From Varroa destructor (taxonomy: Eukaryota; Arthropoda; Arachnida; Mesostigmata; Varroidae), in the NCBI RefSeq assembly GCF_002443255.2, contig NW_019211458.1, positions 14,503,939 through 14,567,938 on the forward strand: a DNA stretch of 64,000 nt, in the 5' to 3' direction. The notes under the pieces were generated by a model. It worked only from the letters and a program-made list of their open reading frames with translations. It made no database searches and had not been told where the DNA came from. A program made the translations under genes and the position numbers. Shown piece after piece: positions 39,586 through 52,200 of this stretch. Every line of letters starts with the position of its first letter. Position 1 is the first letter of the stretch.

Positions 39586-39645
39586 AAAATATATATATAT
39601 ATATATTATATATAATATAATAATATAATAATATAATAATAATAA
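39586..39645. repeat. AT-rich microsatellite (TA then AAT units)
   Basis: A (TA)n run grading into ATAATA/AAT triplets. Confidence 0.9.
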
Positions 39646-40201
39646 TGCACCTTTTTCCTATGTCGAGTAATGAGCACGACGACGTGTCGGGAAGGATATT
39701 GCAACGAACACAAATATGACATACAATTAGGTGGGGAAGGGACGGGCGCACGTTCACATCTATAAACCATTGTTCATTGAATAGACAAGAATAACAGCAG
39801 TATGTAGACTATGATGGTAATAATGTGTGATGGTAACATTGGCGTACACTTACAGCATCTCTTTAGTATGCTATGTAGTATTTCCTATTTATTTGTTAAC
39901 TGCTTTTGGTAACGTGCATTTTGTGAGCACTTATTTTATTTTAACTACGCGTAATTACGTAAACAGATCAGCGTACTCGCTAGGTACTTTTTAATTTGGC
40001 AACTTAAATACGCAGTATCAATTCGGACGGAACATTACGTTTTTAGGCCACAACTATAGCCATTTACATAATACAGGTTATTTTCGACTGGATACGGAAG
40101 GGCCGATAATAAACCGTAGCATTTTATTTGACGATTCAGTGGGTACCGTAATCGCCGCGTTAGATTTGTACGTTTCCGAGTGACTACCGTCGCTTACTAA
40201 G

Positions 40202-40406
40202 TTTCGACGTATTCCACGTGCTTGCTTTGTTCGAGGCAGGCGTGGCTATAAACAATGTAGGGGAACCGAAGTTCCGTAATGTTATAAGTTGCACGTGTTT
40301 TGAAGCACTATTTTGTAAACTATGGGCAGTTGACCACCAGAGAAGAATGTTAGCGACACGCGTCGACATGCTTGGAATAACGAATTTTCTGCAGATCAAT
40401 ATTCAG
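40202..40406 (+). CDS. BACK-domain-like exon (partial)
   Basis: Exon-like segment with TTACTAAG before and CAG|GTTTGT after it. FHVLALFEAGVAINNV, then ISCTCFEALFC, and RMLATRVDMLGI follow the helix pattern of the BACK domain that comes after BTB in BTBD/KLHL-type proteins (xxVLxLFExAxxxxxxxL, Cxx(F/I)IxxxxxxxL, Lxxxxx(R)DxLxI). Its order after the BTB-like exon is right. Whether the gene is functional cannot be told. Confidence 0.4.
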
Positions 40407-41176
40407 GTTTGTCTAGCATCTCGTCAGGGTCAAAGGACAATATTACGTTAGATTAATTATGATTTATCTAGAAATTACATTAGATTTATACTTTCGTCCT
40501 CACCGGACACTTCCTTTCATTGGTCTTTTGTTAAAACTCATTTTACCATCTGACCTTTGATTGCCAATTGACAAATTGTAGCGGGCTGTCCTGGATCGTT
40601 CTATGGTGAATAAATATATCGTTAATAAACCGCCAGCGCTAGTGACTAGGGTGAGCGTATCAGAACGGTCCTTTTGATGCTACAGTTTCAACCATCAATC
40701 GGCCGATCAGTTTGCATCCTTCTAAGTTATTATGTTGCAGGACGGCGAATGGTATCAAAGCTCGCGTCAGGGCCGCCGGATCCCCAAAAACTCTCTTCAG
40801 CAGGTTTAGCAAATGGCTCTCTACAAGAAAGACTTTTTCGTAGTTCGTGACGACTCTGATCACGTCTACTGTTTCTCAAGTAAACGCAAACGCATTTGGT
40901 ATATCGATATCGCTCACAATACCCTTATATATACACACACGCCTACGTCATAACCGACAATGATTGTGAACTTCTATATCTGAACGTACGTACCGAGTAT
41001 ATTTTATTGCTTTGCTTTACATTAAGTTCAGAAGCTCTAACAATCTTGCTCAACTCAACCCAAGATGATACCGAAATGGTAAAGCTTTTATTGGTGATTA
41101 TGATTAATTTCGAGTAGAGTGACAGCGTTACATTGTATCTCCCTGAAACAGCTCAAGGGTTATGTGTAGGCTTGTT

Positions 41177-41303
41177 TTTGTGTCTGAAAAAGCGACACGC
41201 CGAGACGAACAAGTTCGAAATTATTCTCTCAAAGGCTATCATCCTCAAACAAAAGTTCACCACAATCGACTTCACCCGCGAGGATCGCGATCTGAGTACC
41301 TAA
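41177..41303 (+). CDS. Possible end of the BTB-BACK protein
   Basis: Short frame with NKFEIILSKAIILKQKF then TTIDFTRED and a TAA at 41301-41303. It resembles the stretch NKRxxLxxAlxLIRFPTMxxxxFA that closes the BACK region in BTBD3/6-type proteins. The frame stops before any PHR domain. No clear donor; support is weak by itself and rests on position. Confidence 0.3.
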
Positions 41304-41649
41304 TTGGCATTTTCACAGTGTGAAACGCGTAAGTTCCTATTTTGTGTCCCTCTCAGAAGGATCGGTCCCAGTCGTATCGGTCCTGACTGGCGGACATGAT
41401 AATCTTCGGAACACAGTTACATGAGATTTGGGGAAGCGGCGCACTCGTCTACGATCTCAATGGCAAATCTTTCAGCCGAAATCTTTACTAGAACCATTGG
41501 CTCGATGCTGATGTCTGCCCATTTCGACTCAACTATAAATTGTATTCGGTCGCGCCGACGGATAGAAAGCCTGAGCACGGACCAATTTTCGATGACAACT
41601 GGCGACAGATGCAGACAATATCAGCACAATGTATAGGAGAACCAGGCCC

Positions 41650-44600
41650 TTGTTAAAGACAGTTGTATCTGCATAAGCGAGCCCTACCGCTCAATTGTCT
41701 ACGCGACAGAGTCCTAAATGTACTGATTATGCCATTGTGAATCGTGAACGTGGACGTACAGGATAATTGGTAATTTCTCTACCGAATTTATACGACTATA
41801 GCAGTAGTTATAACTATCTTTATTATCGTAGAGGAGGCTATCTATCGCAAAACGTAGGCTCAAACCATAGCACCGGACTTCCCCCGATGAATTAGATAGC
41901 AACAAATTTCAATTGCATAAAATAAATTTATGTGGTAGACCTTTTAAATGAATTTCTGTCTCTGTTTGAATAGAAAAAAAGAGCTATAGTAAGAAAATCT
42001 GTATAAATTGTAACATCGCTAAGGTCATCTATGCGAAACAAAAAACCGTGTTTACTTAAACCCAGTCGTTTGTTGAAGTTAAAACTGAGCTTGTTCTAAA
42101 TAAATATCATAATCATAGATACATACATTTCAGTGCTTTCTTTCTTTTCAGTGAAAATAAATGTATTGTTAAGGTGATATACAGGTATATAGAAGGGTTA
42201 TACAGGGATATATAGAATAAAGTTAGGATGAAAACAGTTTGCGAAGTTTGAAAGCGTGTGCGAAATTCCCTTTCAGTTTTGAGGGGTCTCCTAGAGAAGG
42301 GATCAAAACAAGCAAATTAGGACCCTTTATATGATACTTCTAATGCCGTTTCGGTTGACCTAGACATCGTATACACCCGCGTGGAGATTCAGCGTAAAGC
42401 TTTGAAGATTGTGACCAATGTAACAAGGTCCAGTCAACAAGAAACACCTTTTGCATCAATTGACTTCGCATTGTAATAAAAAAAAATAAAGTAAAACATT
42501 GGCCAACTGTTATTTACCCCTATGGTAACAATATATTTTTTATTTTTGCGCAAACTTGATGAAAGAAAGGCATGTTTAGGCTAACGACAAAGTACTCCTA
42601 AACATAAATTTGGTGAAAATACAAAGAACTTGCGTATTGATTAAGGATGCAATCATTGCACCATGTCTGCGTAGGCACGGCAACACGTTTATCTAGCCGC
42701 TTTTGTATAGAGTTTCAATGCTGCAGTACTATATTTCTTAGTAACACCTGTATACTTGTTTGTGTATGTGACGATTACAGTTACGACAATGTTATATGTA
42801 ATTACACATATTGAAATGATCACGTTGAGACTCAGCTACTTTTTTTTCCTTTACATTTACAACAGCGTTTCAATAAGGAAAAAAAAAACACAGATTTGTC
42901 ATTATCGAGTCCTTAGTCGACGTTTTACAAAGTAGGACCGGTGCAGTCGTTATCTTTTCTAGATACAATTTGTTTCGAAATATATCTTTGTTGCTTCCAC
43001 TAAGCTATGTTAGTTACAAGTAAACGATTTCCGTAGTTATGGCCTTGCTTTGTTATGCCCATAGTAGAAATACTTCTATCAGGTTGCCTATACGAAGTTA
43101 CCGTTGCCCTACGGCTTCCTTGGTTGATTTTCTGTCATTATTCGGTTAGTCGTCCTGCGAATGTTCAATAGAATTTTAATACGAAAAGAAAAGTTTTGAT
43201 AAAATCTATTCCACTCACTTATTGATGCAGTTCGGTTACCCTTTATACAAATTGGATGTCTGGATGTACAGTTCATGCTTAACATACCCGTACATTTGCG
43301 TGGACTCTTAGTGTCCGGAGAAAGAAATCAGCTTCTGTTGCTGGCCGAAAAAATGGCCGGCTTCCTTCAATTTCGCGCGGTATGACTTCATGCCTGAGTG
43401 CTTCTAAGCGTTTACAATCCTATCGAAGCTATTATCGCCTATTTCTCCATCGTGTTTTGCAACGCCGTAGCGGTCAACTCGAAACCATCAGCCAATTTAC
43501 GTAAATTACGTTTTTTTTTTTTGTAGTAGCGCTCTCCTTGCAGCCGCACATTTACGTTATATTATTATTGTCCAATGGCGATTATCTTATTCTGCTACCT
43601 TTAACCCTTCTTACATCATAATATATATTTGCATAATCTTAGTCATATTATTCTAAACGTATTTCGATTATCTTCTTCTTTTCAATGCTATTTTTTTTCC
43701 ACCTTTTATCCTTTTCATCTCTCCAAATCGTTTCTTGAAATGAATGAAAATTTATGAAAAATAAATATCAACATCTTCTTTCCGATATTTGCACTACAGC
43801 AGTGCCTGGCTTGCCGTCATCAAGGCATTGTAAACTTTACTAACTATTACTGTAATTTTTTGGCCTTTTTTCCATAGTAATCTTCTAACTTCATTCACAT
43901 TTCACGTCATAGCGTTGTCAACAAAGCAAAAACAAGCAGAAATTCAAATAATTTTTTTCCCTTATTCAAAAACGTCATACTAGTAATAATAGGTAATAAT
44001 CTAAGCAAGTTACGCATTATCATGTAACATTCTCTATCACATAGTTACTCACTGGCTTACTACAGCGGATTTTGCATGAAAAGCAATGTGATAGCTAGGC
44101 CTGAATGGGCCTATTGCTATGTAACTCTTTCGAAATTCCTTGGGAAAATTTCTACTTGACGGTATGACGCTGATACATGCGGACCAGAAACATATCGATG
44201 ACTGTGACTGATTGAAGCAGGTGCTCGTCCCATTGATACGAGAGCCCGGCCCAACTGAAGCGGGCGTCAGTTTTTACTTCGGGGTTATTAGTACTCAGTG
44301 TTATCTGCCTACTACTGATAGACTTTTCCTAGGGTAAATGTCTAGAAGTTGCAATTTACACTATTTATATTTTTAATCAGACAATGAATTTGAACGGTTT
44401 TTGAGGCTAACTGTGAGTGTGGTTTTTTTTTGATGTGGTGGCTCACCACAGGAAGAGACCTTGTAGAAAAATGAAGCCAGGCTTTTATCGTCTAACGTGT
44501 TGTAAGAACTACGCGGACCCAACGTATCATAGGTTATATGATATTATCAATGGCTACCAATTGAGGTCATGAGGATATTATTTATTGTCCGAATCCATGT

Positions 44601-46078
44601 GGCTTTTTAGACGTCAGAGAAAGACAAATAAAATTAAGCCAAACTGCGGGTTCCTTTTCCTGCAGTAACTTTATGATAAGGCCCAAAATTTTGGCCGTTT
44701 TGGCAGAATATGACTAGTGGGCTAGTGAAGTTAACATGTCCTGTTGAATACCGCCACTTCTCATATTTTGACCCTTTACCAAAGGTGGCAAGTTCCCTAT
44801 TTGTATGGTGACTTCGACGCCTTAAAAACTTTAACCTCACACGTGAAATTTGCCTGAAGGTAGTAAGCGTCTGACAGAGGCAGATGCATACCTTTACAGT
44901 TTAGTTCGATAGCTTATATAGAAGCGCATGTTATTTTTTCCCGAAAATTTGTGTAGCAGAAATATACGAAACTAGTTCCTCTAATGTAACCCTACCTACA
45001 GGACATTCCTTTAAAAAGTATTGTTGTTAACCGGAAGCCTCGATCTATTTATTCCACGCTGTTACAACAGCATTTTTAAGGCGTTACCGTAAAAAAAAAA
45101 CAGTTGTCGACTGATAAACTGGGCTTGACAAGTGTTCATTACGATCTCGTTATTTGAGTTTCATTTTAGATCACCAACACAGCGGCACGAGTAATAGATA
45201 GGTCTTTAGTGTATAGAGTTTTTCCGCGAGATGCCATATTTGTGCAGATCATGCTTAATTGATACCAGTGATCGCCATTTAATCCTTTTTTTGCTGTTGA
45301 AATTTTTTTGGTACAAATTTGTTAGCATTATTTATGTCAGCATTATTAAAGGTGGAAATAGCCCATAGTGTTCAATACCCAATGAGTCCTCTAAAGTGTT
45401 ATATGTCTATATATATGAACTTCAGGGGAACTAATTTAAGATAGCGAATGTCGAAACACGATTACAGAATCAAACGGCCTCGAAATGGTCTCATCGACCA
45501 GATAAAGGTAAATAGCTTATTTAGATATATTAAGTTAATAGTTGAGCTGATCATAGAATTATTACGAACAGCTCATCTACTATCGAAAGCTACGGCTGCT
45601 CCAAGGGCAGTCGTTAATGGATTTTTATTCAGCTCATAACTTAATCGTTGCTACTTTTTTTTGTTTATTAACTAGTTATTGTAACTTTTTACAATGCCCA
45701 CTCTATCAGCTAAATGATTCAGTAGAAGTTCAAGAAGCGAGGACGAAATTGGCGTGCGGACAACTAGAACGTGCTCTGTCACAGCAGAAACGATTAATGC
45801 ATTATTACTGATATTGTGACAGGATGTATTAACAAATAGTATCCTACTGATAAATGGAAATAAATTAAATATTGAAATTATACCACGCTTTTACTATGTT
45901 GCAACGTAACAACAATGACTTAAGTTCTTAGGACACATGGATTATGACGGACTCTTCTGAAAACTTTTGGTGGTTAATAAATAACAGTGTTGTATTGGTT
46001 GAACAAACGAATGAAGAGTACAACTTTAACTGTTTGGAAGTTGCCGTTCCAAAACATCAATTATGTTATATTATCTGT
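41650..46078. other. No recognisable gene
   Basis: AT-rich, many homopolymers. Small frames at 44634-44840 (minus) and 45448-45811 (plus) do not match a family I know. A frame near 45570-45610 (LSKATAAPRAVV) could be a very decayed part of the adenylating enzyme that follows, but this is not secure. Confidence 0.5.
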
Positions 46079-46678
46079 GCTACGTTACGTTCACTCGGCA
46101 TACGGGCTCCCTGAAACGCTGGGCGCCATCACAATAGCCGTGCAGGACCATATTCCGTGCTTCATTCGATTGTTAATTGCAATATGAACGTATTGTTTTG
46201 ATTAGTCACATAAATTTATATAAGCCCATGCGTATGTTCTCACAATAGTTCTTATTATACAAATGATAGCAGAAGTGTTTGCGTCCTAGCATGCGTTCCT
46301 ATATATGCAGGGAAATGAAACAAAGTTTGTAATCGTGGTAATGTAAAAAAGTTTCGTTTCATTATAAAATTCGCATCCTATACGAGAATGAGTTGTGCTT
46401 TTCTGTGAATTTCTTTAATTTGTAAACGTTTGTGTTTCTGCAAATCTAGTTTTTGAAAGAGACTGAACGTCTGAGCGTTGTGTAGGGGGCAAAACGAACA
46501 TGTTCGTAATATGCTAACTTTTCGTATAATTATATAAATTTTAAGCTGTTTATTAATTGCCGAAATTTTTGGTCGGCAATTCGTTTCTTCGAATAATATA
46601 AAGCTGAATCAGTGAAATACACATGTTCACCGTCGGGTATGGACAACGTGCATTTTGATTTTTGTTATTTCTAGCTAG

Positions 46679-46818
46679 TAGCCATGGACGTTGGAAAAAA
46701 TCTCGGACCAAACCAGACGGGTGAGACCTTCTGCAAAGGTCCCATCGTTATGAAAGGATATCTCAATAGCCCTGAGGCAGCCTCCAAAGCCCTGGACAAT
46801 GACGGATGACTACGGATA
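46679..46818 (+). pseudogene. Adenylating-enzyme relic, A8-proximal exon
   Basis: Best preserved piece: family motif GPNQTGE then KGPIVMKGYLNSPEA. In-frame TGA at 46807-46809 replaces the Trp codon of WLxTGD. The GTGAGT donor follows at 46819, one base away from the phase expected from relatives. Confidence 0.8.
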
Positions 46819-48507
46819 GTGAGTTTCCTCCGAAGAGCTACTCATAAGGCAAAGTGCATCAGGTTGTCTAATTTAAAAATGGTTGTCTTTGGAAAGCCAT
46901 AAATTTGACGTTCGGTACATTATGTTTCTTTATTCCTTTAGATTACGTTAGTGAATCCTTAATACGTATATTTTTATATATATATATATATAGTATCAGA
47001 GGTAAACAAAACAAGATAATAAACGCATAGTAGATTGATATGGTACCTTACTTTTGCTTGTCTCTATCCATAGCTTTATTTACTAGCATATCTGTTGTAC
47101 CATAGCTAGAGCACCTTTTTCACGGTAGTATTTAAGCAGAACCTTCATTTTTATTATATTATTTATTATATATTTACTATAGTGTTAAGCCTAATAGTCT
47201 GCTAGGTCTAAGCGTCGTCTAGCTAGTCGTCTTTTAATGCTTAATCGAAAGCCAAATGGCTTACTTTTTTATGTGCCCAAGTAAAGGCTGGCAAAACGCC
47301 CAGTTTTTACATTTGATTTATCCGCTGCTTGGTGAGCAGCTAGTGACGAGTAGTAGTCACGCTATTGTGTCTATTGTAGATTGTAACCTATGAAATCGAC
47401 TAAACTGTGACGATATCCGTCATAAAAAGTACTTGAAGGCGGTTTCTAGCTAAAAGGTTTTGATAGTCGATGAATATTCCATTGAGCGCTAAACTTAAAC
47501 GCTGCAGACCAAACAAGAAAATTAAAAAGACTGTGTGACACCTGTACTTGAGTAAATTGACCGTGCTTAAAAGCCGTGTATTTTTGCGTGTAAACAACTT
47601 TTGAATAAGCCAGTACGAAAAACAAAACAAAAAAAAAAACTTAGGAAGCTACTAAAATGCATTAAACTCAATTTGCTATTTAGCCAGCTTCCTTCCGCAT
47701 ATTAGAACTAGTATTAACGTCTTGTCAATCACGCGTAATTGACGCTACAGAACAACCTTTGTATTAGAGAAACATATGGGCATTTTTCGAAAATGCCTAG
47801 ATATGACCCAAAACGCCGTTCAGTTTACAGAGTCCTATAAAGTTACCATTTGGGCCTAGATATTGTACCACGCTTGTTTGGACTTTCAATGAAGGCAGTG
47901 TAATACAAAGCTCAATGCTCGAATTCAATATATGATCTGTTCATGAGGCGCTGCTGGAACAACCCCTAGCAAAATTGCCGAAAGAGGGCCAGCCTGCAGA
48001 ACGGTTTGGACTAATTGGCAATTTGTTTACCTCATTATAATTTGTTGTCTAAGGCGGTAGAACAGAGAACGCTAAAGTGACGAGAATACATTATATAAAT
48101 AAGGAAAGAAACATAGGCTTTTGAAGAAGGTCGGTGTAGCTGAAACGCGAAAGACTATATTCCGAATTAAGCTTAATGATTTGGTTTTTATAGGTGTTTA
48201 TTCGAAAGTGTAATATAAACGATTCAAATTTGTCTATACATTTTAACGTGATGTTTGTTGATCGTTTGCCAGCGCATTGCTTTAGTCCGAGTAACAAAAT
48301 CATTGCTGTATGCTCTGTAGAAATCCTAGGGTTAATTCGTAAACAAGAGTCAATTGCGACCTAGTCAACTTAAACTTGATTTTGTAAAGTCCTTTTAAAC
48401 ATGGAGAACTTGAGGTTCAAGGCATTTAACACATGTGGAAAAAAGGGTCTCTACATTGAGAGCTACTCGCCATCTTTTGCGCGATTAAGCTCAATTTTTT
48501 TTTATTG

Positions 48508-48669
48508 ATTTCCTGTTCATTATTGTAAAATTCAAATTGTGTGAAAACAAACGCCAGAAAATTGTCTAAGAAAACCGCAAAAAATCTGATTTCTAGTTCA
48601 TTATTGTGAAATTCAAATTGTGTGAAAACAAACGCCAGAAAATTGCTTAAGAAAACCGCAAATAATCTG
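48508..48669. repeat. Two-copy tandem repeat, 81-bp unit
   Basis: Units 48508-48588 and 48589-48669 are nearly identical (shared caaattgtgtgaaaacaaac and cgccagaaaattg), followed by a partial third start (gatttctaat). The unit is a multiple of three, so a minus-strand frame repeats too, but it lies in an intron of the adenylating-enzyme relic and has no sign of being coding. Confidence 0.9.
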
Positions 48670-48725
48670 ATTTCTAATTTTTGAAGTAAATTGATTGATT
48701 CACCCACTAAGCCGAACTGTTTCAG

Positions 48726-48885
48726 CAGCTACTACGATGAGGAAGTTGAATTTTATATTGTCGAAAGACTAAAACAACTGATCAAATGTATGGAGGATCA
48801 AGTGGTTTCGACGGAATTAATAGAGTATTTTTTTTATAACACTTTTCTATGCCTGAAGAGCCCTAATAGCTTTTATACTGATTAG
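48726..48885 (+). pseudogene. Adenylating-enzyme relic, hinge exon
   Basis: Acceptor TTTCAG at 48720-48725. YYDEEVEFYIVERLKQLIK matches YYDEEGFFYIVDRLKELIK, which holds the hinge residue (Asp in family RLKELI context, here Glu before RLK). After that, the expected YKGYQVxPAELE is reduced to CMEDQVVSTELIE, and the frame ends at a TAG. Confidence 0.7.
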
Positions 48886-49126
48886 ATTTGAGAACAGGAA
48901 GCCGTAGGACGTTTGGAAAAAAGCCTATGTTTAACTTAAATAGTATATAAGTTCACTTATTGTATAATCATTTTTTTGCATTGGATATCAAGCATTATTT
49001 CTGCCGGAATAGGTTAGAATTATATGTTATCATAACGTTTCGGTGGAAGACACGGTAAACAAAAGAATATAGGTGTTATGTGGATAATTAATATATAAAT
49101 ACATTTCGTCGTATTTGGACTTTCAG

Positions 49127-49265
49127 CCACGAGTCAGTGAAGGAGGCTGTCGTAATTGGGGTTCCTGATGCGACCATAGGCGAAGTTCCGACAGCATTCG
49201 TTGTTCCAAATAGGGGTTATGAGGCAAAACCCACGCTCGTCAAGTTCTCAAAGATGTTGTTGCCT
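49127..49265 (+). pseudogene. Adenylating-enzyme relic, C-terminal exon
   Basis: Acceptor TTTCAG, donor CCT|GTAAGT both intact. HESVKEAVVIGVPDATIGEV matches the family pattern HPxVxDAAVIGxPDxxxGEV. The exon that should carry the catalytic lysine does not follow. Confidence 0.75.
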
Positions 49266-49269
49266 GTAA

Positions 49270-52200
49270 GTGATTTTATCTCTTACCTTTGTATGACTGA
49301 GGCCTTCGTAAATCCATGACGCTGAGAATTTTCCCGACGCAAGGGTTTTTCCATAACTATTTTAGCTGAATGATTGCGATGACTTAAGTGAACGGAAACC
49401 TACTGGATATGTGACATATTGCATATGTGAATTTCTAAAAAGTCCACTGTAAAAGGAAATAGTTTTAACATGATGTTTATCTTCATAACTTCTACTTAGA
49501 GAGAATTTTTTCACCTTTTAATGGCAACCATTTGCTGCTTACAGCGCAAACATCTATTGCAAAGATCTTCACGGTGGGCTGCAATTCTTGAACAAGCTGC
49601 CGATAATGGATAACTGAAAATTGAATCGGTCAGAGCTAAAGAAAACACATATGGCTCCTTTTAAAAAGGCTAGAGAATAAAAGGGTAATAATTTGAAATT
49701 TTTTTTCTTGTGCGCCGCACATTGCCACAAAAAATTCGGTACTCTCCACCGAAGGAGCTGAGAGGTGATATAACAGAAGATAGAAGGAGGAACAGACCTT
49801 AACTAAACGTGATCTACATCGGACATAACATTTAACCATAGCCCTTCTTCTGTAGCCTTTGGACTAGCTATTTTGATCCGAGAACGTCAGAGTAAAAAGT
49901 GCGTCAGTTCTTCGCACAGGAGGTGGATCAGCGTAATCAAGTCGTATTTACACTGGTTCTGCTTGATAATTGTATAGCTAATTACGGGCTGACGATGTAC
50001 CAAAATGACTTGCGTAAGCGCTAACAAAACGAAGTCTGTATTCTATTATCTTCTCCCTACAAATAACTATGCATATACATATAGGTCAAGCCAAGCACCT
50101 TCTCTCACAACAGCAACGATTCATTTTGAAGCAGAGCAGGTATATTCTTCTAGTACTTATTGTATGCTAATTGTGATCTTTAACACTCTACGTAAGTGTT
50201 TTGAAGCCAGAATAGACTTTACCTGTAGCCATCGTCTATTTGCGAAATCCTGATTTGCGCAGATTGTTTGCAGTTCTAGGCTCTTTGATGCAAGCTAAAA
50301 TAGATAAAAACATACGCGCATCAAAACTGCAATTTTATTATTGACCTCGTTAACGGAACTAGTCAGCTGTACGTCCTACTACTATACATATCTGTCGCAC
50401 GAGGAAATAGAGCTATGCGAAGCGTTATAAAGCCAACAAGTTACAAAGTAGTAGTAAAGAAGTAAGTACAAAGCTGGACTAGGTACGCAAATTGCACGTA
50501 ATAAAACGCACGTAATGAATAAGAGTTGAAGCAACGTCGGAAATTGCAATCGATCCGGGAGGCACATGCCCATGATATTCAACGAAAGGGTATCGATAAA
50601 TCAAAAGTTAGCGTTTATACCTAATGAAAATACCATGCTTGGTATTTAAACACTGTTTATTCAAGACAGAACCGAAAAGGCGGCGAAAAAGCTTTTTCCT
50701 ACCGGCACTATACGCATGATTGGTACAGCCTTTCACAGAAAGTAGCAGGGTATTGGGAGAATCTCAGCAATCCTCTCCTTGTGCTTTATTAATAAAAAAA
50801 TCCTTGATACTAAGTGTTCGTAATGATTCAAGCACATTCGGTCGAAGGCATTTTTAAAGGCGGACTGAACAACGACCTTCAGAAGACAAAATGAATAACA
50901 TTGATCGCGTGCAACGCACCTGGCCATTTTTTCTTTTGTAATCTTATCACTTCACCCAAAGTCCTACGACTGGTTCAAATGCTGCCTGGAAGCATTATCT
51001 TAAACAGCGGACACAATGTTTTACTTCTATAAAACAAGCTTTCGAAAAATGTGCGACCTTTTTACAGTGATCCTGTATAGTCCCAGTTTAAGCCAAGCGG
51101 TTCACTTGTCCGTGATATGATAACTGAGTATATACGTTTTCACAAAGAACCCTCATAATAGAAATAAGGCAAAGCCCATAGACGTGTTTCTCTGCGCCAA
51201 CATACCTTATTATTTACTTTTGTAAATAATTTTACTCTTTCATTTTTATCAGCTGTGCTAAACATAGTATCACAATATTGGAAAATTTTCAGTTAAAAAA
51301 TAGCTTCATATATTTTACACGGTTATAACAAGAGATAACACCTTATTGAGTTAGCCGTATGCAACTTCACGGTGCTTGAGCTCTCCAAACTGTTGCTATC
51401 GGCCTAATAACCCTGAGAAAAATCAGGAAATATCGTCATATACATACAAATGTAATCTCAATGCCAACAATAGATGAGTAACAAAATCGGCCGTGCGAAT
51501 TAAATATGACTTAGATGTTGGTACCTAAGGCGTACGACTCCACGGTTTCGTTCTCTGCTTCTCAATAATAATAATAGTAGAAAACAGAAAAAAAATATAG
51601 CACATGCAATACATTAGAACAAATGCTGCTGCAAAAACCACATCGCCTAAACGCTGCTCGACCTAAAACCTCGTCATCGCAAGCGCGTATGTTTAAACGT
51701 GGGCAGCGACCAAGTAGTCCTGCTTTGTCATATGTGTACATACAAACGATTCAATCAAAACAAAAATAAGAAATATACAATATAAATCAGTCTAGGTGTA
51801 TTCTCTTTAGAAACATAGCAGATTTTAGGGCCATTATAATGAATATTAATGCTTAAAAAAAGCCAAATCGTTACAACTTCTTTGATAAGACTCATAGGAA
51901 TGTAAAATAATGTTTTGAAAATAGCTAATAACGACGATGTCTTTCCCATTTGTAATTATCTACGAATTTAAGTATAAAGTGTTTATTTTTTGAGCAGATC
52001 ATACCTACACACGTGCATACGGTTTAATGGCGTTGTTCTGATATATGCTTATACTTCATTTCTGCAGTTCTATTTTTCAAATTTCGCGGCTGTTTTACCA
52101 AAAAGTACCATTTTCTTTACTACATACATCAAATATCGTTTTACAAGCAGTTTCGCCTATCAAGGCAGTTGCTTTTTCTCAAAGAATCATTGTTTTTGCT

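Larger units (their letters stand above)
46079..49265 (+). pseudogene. Acyl-CoA synthetase / 4CL / luciferase-like adenylating enzyme (decayed)
   Basis: Pieces of the ANL superfamily, enzymes that activate a carboxylate with ATP and pass it to CoA. In order: 46079-46151 with AYGLPETLGAITI (the YGxTE substrate motif); 46679-46818 with GKNLGPNQTGE, KGPIVMKGYLNSPEAASKAL and DNDG; 48726 to about 48860 with YYDEE, FYIVERLKQLIK; 49127-49265 with VKEAVVIGVPD and GEVPTAFVVPN. Damage is plain. The Trp after DNDG (family WLHTGD) is TGA at 46807-46809, the donor region reads ATAGTGAGT with the GD of the motif lost, the hinge segment degenerates after LIK, and the last exon with the catalytic PxxxxGK/R lysine was not found in 3 kb downstream. 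The N-terminal P-loop exons are also absent. It is a relic. Confidence 0.8.
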
